Source: Larix kaempferi (Eukaryota; Streptophyta; Pinopsida; Pinales; Pinaceae). Taken from it: a DNA stretch of 64,000 nucleotides. Below are positions 56,852-64,000 of the stretch, in pieces. Position numbers and translations under genes: made by a program. Under the pieces are notes generated by a model. That model was not told the origin of the DNA, made no database searches, and worked only from the letters and a program-made list of their open reading frames with translations. The stretch's first letter is position 1, and each line of letters opens with the position of its first letter. The stretch covers positions 3,410,001-3,474,000 of the forward strand of contig BSBM01000252.1 in the NCBI GenBank assembly GCA_027924585.1. The letters run 5' to 3'.

Positions 56852-57662
56852 TGTTAGGATATTCCTATACTCCATCCTAGTCCCACCAGTATTTTGATCA
56901 TTTACATTTTCAGTCATGCATGCACTTTTAGGGTTTGCATGCATCCCAGTCATCAGTCCAGCACCTAGCCCTCAGTTAGCCAGCCCCCAGGAGCTTCTCA
57001 CTATTCAATTTTAGCCCTCCAGTTGCTTAGTGCGCCCTTCTTCCTTGATTTTAGGGAGCAACTCGCCCTTCTTCACCTACCAGTCCAGTTGTCACTCAGT
57101 CACACTCAGTTACAGTCAGTTACAGTCAGTTACACTCAGTTACACTCAGTTACAGTGAGTTACACTCAGTTACTCTTAGTTACATTGAGTTACACTCAGT
57201 TACACTTAGTTACATTGAGTTACACTCAGTTACACTCAGTTACACTTAGTTACACTCAGTTACACCTACCAGAGTTAGTTTGACTGATGGTTGACAGTTA
57301 CTTGAGCATTGATGACTCCACTGATGATGATGAAGACTTCCAGTTGCGCTCCGATGATCATGAGGACACCTAGTTGTGCTCCGATGACACTCCAGTGATC
57401 CTTTGATCACTCCATGAAGGCTAATTCGAATTGCCACCTTAGGCATTCGAATTCCTCATGCATTGTATTATTTATATGTCCATTTGTGATTAATAATTTA
57501 GTATGACCGAAGTATTATTGCTTCTATCTGAGTTCTACTGTACCATATTATTCTGTTGCTCATTATACTGCATGTATCACTCTTCTTCTATTTTCTTGCT
57601 TAATCATAATTATTCTCTTGTGAGATACATCATCTCTTAGATCTGCTGTGAGGATTTTCACA
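56852..57662 (+). mobile_element. LTR-F: solo LTR nested in the solo GypB LTR
   Basis: It runs TGTTAGGATATTCC...GATTTTCACA, 811 bp, with ACCTC duplicated at 56847-56851 and 57663-57667. It cuts the host LTR between GGAGG and TTGCCCCC. A TATTTATATG box near 57468 suggests plus orientation. No related full element is in the window. Confidence 0.9.
57091..57268. repeat. 10-bp minisatellite in LTR-F
   Basis: About 17 units of CAGTTACACT with variants CAGTTACAGT, GAGTTACACT and TAGTTACATT are in strict 10-bp register. The tract lies upstream of the likely TATA box. Confidence 0.9.
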
Positions 57663-58499
57663 ACCTCCTTTGAGCAAGCTCAATACAATTAACTTCACGG
57701 TGCCTTCATATGCCTCAACACACGCTTATATACTAAGTCTAGGTGCCAATACCATGGGTCAATACTATGTGTAAATACAAACCATGGGCTAAGTCTAGGC
57801 GCCAATACTATGAGTCAAAACCATGGGACATATAATACTATGGGACAACTTACAAAGCATATGCGTCCAATACTATGGGTCAATACTATGGGATAATATA
57901 AACTATGGATCAACAAATACTACGGGACGACTTACAAAGCATATGCGTCCAACAACAATATACTAACAAAGTAAAGACATGGGTTCCTAACAGACTTATT
58001 ATGGGCACATAGCCCAACCTATATGATCTCCCAGGGACAGATTATATGCCATAGGACAAAACCTCAAAAGAGCATCTGCTAGATATCCCAGGGCCAAATT
58101 ATATGCCATAGGTAAAACCTCGAAAGACTATCTGCAGATCTCCCAAGGCCAAATTATATGTCCTCCCAGAGCAAAAACTTGAAAGAGCATTTGCCAGATA
58201 TCCCAGGGCCAAATTATATGCCATAGGCAAAACCTCGAAAGACTATCTGCAATTCTCCCAGGGACAAATTATATGCTCATATGCATAACCTGATCCACGG
58301 CCATAGAGTATCAACCTAATACTCACCATACATCATCTTGATGTACACATGATCATCCTGATCATCATCACTGCAACATCCTGCTGCATGTCATCTAGAG
58401 CAACATCCTGAAGCTCATCATCCATGATCATCCTGATCATACAATGCATCTACTTGATGCATACCAAGTATCTACCTGATACATATCATCATACATGAT

Positions 58500-58860
58500 C
58501 CACTTGATCATATAGTGTATCCACCTGATACAAATACAAATACATGATACATATCACCATACATGATCCACCTGATCATACAATGTATCCACCTGATACA
58601 TATATAGATACATGGTCCAAGCATCCAACATGATGCATATACAAAATACATACAAATGATCTTACTGATCATATCCAACATCCAACATGATGCGTACATA
58701 CATATACATATAAATGATCCAACTGATCATATCGAGCATCCAACATGATGCGTACATACATAGACATATAAATGATCCAACTGATCATATCCAACATCCA
58801 ACATGATGCAGACATACATATATAAATGATCCAACTGATCATACAAAGCAGAAACCAGAA
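58500..58860 (-). repeat. Minisatellite in Cop2, counterpart of the Cop1 58-bp array
   Basis: Repeats of CATCCAACATGATGCGTACATACATATACATATAAATGATCC-type units run through this stretch, inverted relative to Cop1. Unit number and spacing differ slightly between the two copies. Confidence 0.8.
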
Positions 58861-58974
58861 CATCATCCTGATGCTCATCATCCAGTGCTTACATCCACAG
58901 CCATGTGAAGGATCCTCCTTCCAACATGCTTGGAATGGATTCAGCAAATGTGTCCATCACTTCTTCCTCGAAGT

Positions 58975-60240
58975 GTCATCAATCTAAAGAACACCAAGCC
59001 TCTCTATGAAGTACTCGAAATTCACTCTGGCTAGTGGTTTCGTCAGCACATCTGCAATCTACTCGTCCGTCGCAACAAACAGGAGATTCACAGATCCTCT
59101 CTACACCATATCCCTGATATAGTGATATTTGATCTCTATGTGTTTTGACCTGTCATGAAACACTGGGTTCTCGGACAACTTCACACAACTTTGGTTATCA
59201 CAGAAGATACCAGTAGCATCCAACGGGAGATCAAATAACTCAGATAGTAGCTTTCGTAGCCATACTGCCTCACAACTAGCTGAACAGGCTACAACATACT
59301 CTGCCTCAACTGTACTCAGTGCTACGCAGGACTACTTCCTGCTAAACCAAGAGATCACACCTGATCCCATACTGAAGCAGCATCCAGATGTGCTCTTCCT
59401 ATCTGCAGCACTACCATCCCAATCTAAATCAACATAACCCTACAGGTTAAACTTTTGATTCGCTTCATACTTGAGCCCATAATCCACGGTACCCTTTAGG
59501 TACCTCAAAACATGCTTTACAACAACCAGGTGAATACTCCTCGGATCCATCAGGAATTGGCTCAATGTGTTCACTGCAAAGCAAATATCTTGTCTCGTGT
59601 TCATCAGGTACATCAAGGACCCAATCATCTGACGATACATAGAGACATCAACTGGCTCAGATGAAGCATCACCAAGAAGCTTCAGATTCGATGCCATAGG
59701 TGTGGCCATGGCCTTGCAATCCATCATCCCGAACCTCTTCAGGATCTCTATTGCATACTTCCCTTGTCCAAGGAAGATTCCATCTGCATTCTGCCACACC
59801 TCCATGCCAAAAACAAATAGTGCATCATCCCCATGTTCTTCATCTCGAACTCGACAGCAAGCTTCCGCTGCTTGTTGGCAATCAATCTATCATCACCTGT
59901 AACAAACAGGTTATCTGCATACAAAAGTAGTATCACTCGATTGCCTTCCTCAACCTTGTAGAAAAGGTTGGAATCCGCTTTACTCTTGGTAAAGCCCAAA
60001 ATGGATAGAAAGCTGTCTATCCTACCAAGTTCTGCACACATATATGACTACACCATTCAAGAAGGTTGCCTTGAAATCCATCTGGTGTATCTTCTATTTC
60101 ATCACTTTTATATTTCTCTATGCTGCCATCTGCAGCATGCTTGATCTGATAGTTCCATTTGGAAGTCACAACAGACTTCCCTTCATCTCTTGGGACCGCA
60201 TCCCAAACATCATTCTTCATGATCGACGGATCATGTCATT
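58975..60240 (-). pseudogene. Cop2 RT remnant and RNase H
   Basis: Reading right to left: KSVVTSKWNYQIKH, then a short island that in another frame reads MDFKATFLNGVV (the family's MDVKTAFLNG), then WRIDSFL-type thumb sequence. The rest of the RT palm is missing at the same places as in Cop1. The catalytic motif is again YADN (about 59916-59927). Thumb motifs (GKYAIEILKRFGMMDCKAMATPMA) and RNase H (STVEAEYV, CDNQSCVKL, DDTSRKK) follow with several stops. Cop2 keeps about 21 nt that Cop1 lost, so Cop1 carries an extra small deletion. Confidence 0.85.
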
Positions 60241-62861
60241 CTTCCCGTATCCTGGGAACTTCAATATCTTCAATAGATAATTTTGTTGCTTGAACAAATG
60301 TTGTAGTCCTTATTTTGTAGGTGAAGGTATATGATCTTTTCTACAAAGCAAGTTAAATTGCATGATTAGAAACATCTCATAATTTTCAGACAAATTCTTA
60401 CACATAAAGAAATATATCTTAGCTAATGCTTCAATACAACATTTACCCATGTTCCACAACTTTCTAGATGCCTTCCAATCTCTACTAGAACATTGTTAAG
60501 AGTTTGCACTACTCCCAACATGTCAGCAAAGAGGTTTCATTCTAGATAAGTAGCACTGGAATGTTGTACAGTGCCATAGGCCACTTACCCATCACATGCA
60601 TATTAGTAGTATACTGTTCATTAATGCAATCATTCTAATATGCACAATACATATCCTAAGTCTAGGAACATGAGCATATACATCATTGAACAATTTCATT
60701 TAAACAAACAAATATGCAAGAAATGATAATTAAAAATACTTATCTTTGTTTGGTTGCTGGGTGGACTCCCTCTTAGTATTTGCTTCCTTGCAGGAGCTAC
60801 TGAAGTAGCTTCTTCTACACCTTTCTCTTTTGGAATATAGAAAGATGGTCAACTCCCTCTGAATATCTGCATCCTTGCAGAAAATACTGAAGTGTGCTCC
60901 TTTTCTTTCTTGCAGGAACAACTGGAGTGTGCTCCCTCTTGATATTTGCTTCCTGGGTTACCTATCCTTGAACTTATATCCATCCTTAATCACTATGCAT
61001 GCTTATTAGTATCATCATTGTGTTATCCTTGAGGACTCATGCATAATCACACATTTATTAGTATAATCTTAATACTATCAAAACACAATAATCTTAAACA
61101 TGTATAGTCATGATCATTCACAAATAATAAACATTAGTATTCAAGGTTTTAGGGAAGTCTTCTTTTACTCATGCATATTCTTATTTGATCATAGGTCTCT
61201 TTTGATTAGTTAAATCATCAATGCATAAACCTGTGATTACTCAAACCTATACCTTCATGATTCTTCTGGTTAGGCATATCATCAATTATGGTAAGAAACA
61301 TAATATGCATACAACCATGACTATCCAAACCTATGACTTCATGAATAATCATTATCAACAACACAACAGTATAAGATCCTAACACAAGGTAGGATTCTAG
61401 CTTGATATAGGAAAACATACCTGGATTAGCATGCTAGCTAGTTATGTCTAACATACTTGCATAATTCCTTCTGGTTCTCTTCAGTGACTTGTGCTAGTAA
61501 CCTGCATGTCTCATAAGTTAACCATTTTAGAACCAAGTTATACATACCTCGTAAGTAGATCTTCTATGTGATGCATGACAATGGATGAATCTTTGTCTTC
61601 ATGTCACCATGATCATATATTCTTGAAGTAGAACATGATTTGTCTTTCTTGGTGTACCTTTTATGTTAGCGAACAACATAAACCTCATACAAAATCACAA
61701 TGCATTAGTACAATCATAAGTGTCAAAACCTTAATCAATGAATATCTTCTATTAAGGTAATACAACAAGTCTAGTAATTAATCAAGATTGTACTGTAATG
61801 ATATGAAGACAAACATATCATAAACTTAACCATGAACAGAATTCGAAACATACCTGTAAGCCATACCTCTCAAGATTGCTTGTAATCTTCTTATGGAAGG
61901 CCTTAGCCTCATCTCCCTCTGAAATAGGAACTTCTTCACTTATGCAGGTGATCAATCCATCCTCTTCTAGGATTAACCCAATCCACTTGATTTGCAGGAA
62001 CTAGATATGGAACTGTAACAGGGTTTGTTAGAGAAAACCCAAAAATTCAAACTTTGAATTTCAAACTTCTGAAAGGATAGAAATATGCGCCTTGATGAGC
62101 TGATCAAGCTGGTATATTCAAAATTTGAAACCTGCAAAGTTTCACTCCTCAATTTTGCCTTTGAAACTTTTGGATTCACTGGACATGACCCCGAACTAGG
62201 GTTTGATGAAGCCCACTCTTATTCCCAATCAAAAGGTTTGATCCAAATCTCTAAGCTTCTATTTTTATGAGGAGCTTCCAGCCGTGGTCACAGATTTAAA
62301 AAATTCCCATTTTTGTAGATGCCCTAATTTTCCACTTTTCTGATCAAAGTCCCGAACTAGGGTCTAATCAAGCCCAGTCTTCTGCCCAACCAAAAATTCT
62401 GATCTTGGTCTCTAATTTTTTATTTTGATGAGTATCATTCAGCTGTGGTCTTTGATTACAAAAATTTCAACTTTCTCCAAAGCGCTAAATTCTGGAAGCC
62501 ATGAATGAAGGTGCTCAAAAATAATTTTGTTTTGACAGAAATATGTACATGATTGTTTATGGGTTAACTAAGAACTTTTAGATCCATAGGGTCTGAAACA
62601 TTTTCTTGAGATATCCCGACCTGTTATCTTTCTATTCTGATAGGTCTTCCCTCAATTGGATTCTCTGAGAGAGAGTTATGCCAAGTGTCACAAGGTACAT
62701 GGGGATATGATATTCAAACTGTAAAAGTTTCCGATCCGAACACTTTGCCAAAATGGATTTATAGCGAAAGTGCTATGATGACTGGTTTTTGCTATATCAA
62801 ACCCTAGCATCATAAGTGCAACAAGTGTCATACATGCCATATCATGCCTTCTTTTAGGCTA
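60241..62861 (-). other. Cop2 leader and decayed 5' internal region
   Basis: It parallels 44231-47079 of Cop1 in reverse, including the GT/AG-bounded islands around 61420-61680. An integrase-like island (FCKDADIQREL) lies at about 60847-60880. No long frame is present. Confidence 0.6.
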
Positions 62862-62873
62862 GCTCTGATACCA
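62862..62873 (-). promoter_or_regulatory. Cop2 primer-binding site, initiator Met-tRNA
   Basis: GCTCTGATACCA on the plus strand directly abuts the 5' LTR. Confidence 0.95.
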
Positions 62874-63517
62874 TGTTAAATTTTCAGAATTTACTTCAAT
62901 CTGATCTAGGATCTTAACTGAGAGAACAACATGTACAGCAAATCTACAGCATAACAATCATGGACACAATAATGCAAGCACACAAGAGACACAGAGTTTA
63001 CTTGGGGAAAACCATAAAGGTGAAAAACTCCAATAACTTCCTCAGAGATAGATAGAGCAATCATACAACCAGAATACAAGAGATAGTCTTCTCCTAGCAG
63101 TAGAGCCTCCTCCTCCACAAGTGCACCACTCTCCACTGTGTGAGTGAGAGAATAGAATGTATAAAATGAGAGACACACTCTCTATTTATACACTAACTTG
63201 ACTTTACCTTTACTCAACTAGGTCGACCTCAACTTAACCACTTAACATAATGCTGACTGGGCCGACCCCCACTAGGGTGGTCTAATAACCCTTTGACCTA
63301 CATGACCGACCCCCAATAGGGTGGCCTAATAACCCTTTCACCCACATGACTTATACAGGGTCGATCCCAACAAGGTGGTCTAATAACCCATCAAGTATAA
63401 GTTACAACACTTACAATATAAATGACGACACTTCCGTATAGAGGAATAATAACATCTCTATAGATATACAATATACATATATGTGAAATACATTCCGAAG
63501 TTACATATACATCAACA
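62874..63517 (-). mobile_element. Cop2 5' LTR
   Basis: 644 bp, paired with 55544-56189; TATTTATA at 63183-63190. Confidence 0.95.
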
Positions 63518-64000
63518 TTCATCATGGTCAATGCTTCTCATTTCAGTCGGTTTGGCCGACTATTTATTTGGTCAGGGTTTAAAAGCGCTCCATATTTTTT
63601 GTCTATATTATTTTGTAAAAAGAAAAGAAGTCGAGTCTTTTTAAATTGGTCTAGATCGACCCCTTTCTTAAGTTGGTCGATATGCAAAAGATGGTCGGTC
63701 AACATACTCCATACCAACATTAACTAGTCGAGTCTTTAAAGTGGCCATGATGTTGTAAAAAGTGTCGGGTCATTGAAAATAAGTCGAATAAAGGGATGTT
63801 CAAAGCTTATTGAACCATGTATTTTCATAAAAGTTGTAAATCAAGTCGGTTTCTTGCCGGTCGGTGTCAGTCATGTCAAGTCAAGTAAGTCATGTCGAGT
63901 CGAGTCAAGTCGACTAATAATAGTCGGTATCGACCACAAGCAGTAGCGACACATTCAAAACTTGCAGGAAGCCTCATGACAAATAAGTCTATGAAAAGCA
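63518..64000 (-). other. LE sequence resuming after Cop2
   Basis: It starts with the duplicated TTCAT and carries many TCGGT, GTCGA and TCGAC words, especially at 63880-63940. No gene is visible. The LE 5' LTR should lie further right. Confidence 0.5.

Larger units (their letters stand above)
56743..57992 (-). mobile_element. Solo LTR of the GypB family inside Cop2
   Basis: On the minus strand it starts TGTTAGGAACCCATG at 57992 and ends GCAGGTTCATCACA at 56743, matching both ends of the GypB LTR. GACTT flanks it (56738-56742 and 57993-57997). Without the nested LTR-F it is about 434 bp, longer than the 375-bp GypB LTR because it has an extra copy of the internal GCATATGCTTTGTAAG-type unit. 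No internal sequence remains, so it is a recombination product. Confidence 0.95.
55544..63517 (-). mobile_element. Cop2: second copy of the defective Cop1 family, inverted
   Basis: The 5' LTR is 62874-63517 and the 3' LTR 55544-56189, differing at roughly 29 positions plus a 2-bp indel. The target duplication TTCAT is at 55539-55543 and 63518-63522, and the primer site at 62862-62873. The internal region repeats the Cop1 plan: leader, RT/RNase H remnant, 58-bp minisatellite, phrase repeats. A nested solo LTR (56743-57992) accounts for most of its extra length. Confidence 0.95.
50775..64000 (-). mobile_element. LE: LTR element with one long non-Gag/Pol frame, running off the window
   Basis: Reading right to left, the element enters from beyond 64000, is interrupted by Cop2, continues with a leader (55538-53958), a broken frame (53957-51187), a purine-rich tract (plus-strand TCTCCCCCACCTC at 51111-51123) and a 336-bp 3' LTR (51110-50775). 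I recognise no RT, RNase H, integrase or protease. TCGAC/GTCGA words are unusually frequent in its LTR and leader. It fits the idea of a large non-autonomous LTR derivative. The 5' LTR is outside the window, so this rests on the 3' end. Confidence 0.65.

Overview
This window looks like a seed-plant nuclear genome, most likely an angiosperm. It consists almost entirely of nested LTR retrotransposons. The evidence for a plant is the primer-binding sites matching initiator Met-tRNA (TGGTATCAGAGC), Ty1/copia polyproteins of plant type, a chromodomain-bearing Ty3/gypsy element, TG...CA LTRs with 5-bp target-site duplications (TSDs), and the AT-rich composition. I found no convincing host gene, tRNA, rRNA or CRISPR array. 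Working names below (NA1, NA2, CopA, GypB, Cop1, Cop2, GypG, LE, LTR-H, LTR-I, LTR-F) are mine. Bases, motifs and difference counts were read by eye.

Layout, left to right. 1-8229: NA1, a large element with a zinc-knuckle plus aspartic-protease polyprotein and no visible reverse transcriptase; its 5' LTR lies off the left edge. 8230-8651: 5'-truncated LTR of the Cop1/Cop2 family. 9100-9962: decayed Ty3/gypsy RNase H/integrase, interrupted at 9963 by LTR-H. LTR-H copy 1 is itself split by two insertions. The first is CopA (10207-22620, minus strand, TSD AAAAA), which carries GypB (12837-18990, plus strand, TSD CATGC). The second is NA2 (23127-32899, plus strand), a relative of NA1 that also encodes only Gag and protease. 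LTR-H copy 1 breaks off at 32952, where a probable LTR start (LTR-I) begins. LTR-I is broken at 34169 by a second, larger LTR-H copy that leads into GypG (coding 36772-43512). GypG is split by Cop1 (43594-50524, TSD GGTAG) and then by LE (from 50775, minus strand, running off the right edge). LE is split by Cop2 (55544-63517, minus strand, TSD TTCAT). Cop2 contains a solo GypB-type LTR (56743-57992, TSD GACTT), which contains another solo LTR (56852-57662, TSD ACCTC). The deepest point is therefore about seven insertions deep.

Most promising observations: (i) NA1 and NA2 form a related pair of large Gag-protease-only elements sharing a polypurine tract, an unusual DEGAS protease motif, a GLPVW motif and a 3' array of short GAGC/GCTC hairpins; (ii) LE carries one long non-Gag/Pol reading frame ending in a coiled coil; (iii) Cop1 and Cop2 share the same internal RT deletions and the same destroyed YVDD motif, so an RT-dead lineage amplified; (iv) nearly all premature stops in the window look like C-to-T decay of CAG, CAA or CGA codons; (v) GypG has five zinc knuckles and a second Gag-like domain between protease and RT.

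LTR divergence by eye agrees with the nesting: CopA about 24 differences in 446 bp; GypB, inside it, 14 in 375; Cop1 23 in 625; Cop2 about 29 in 644; NA2 14 in 737 (youngest).
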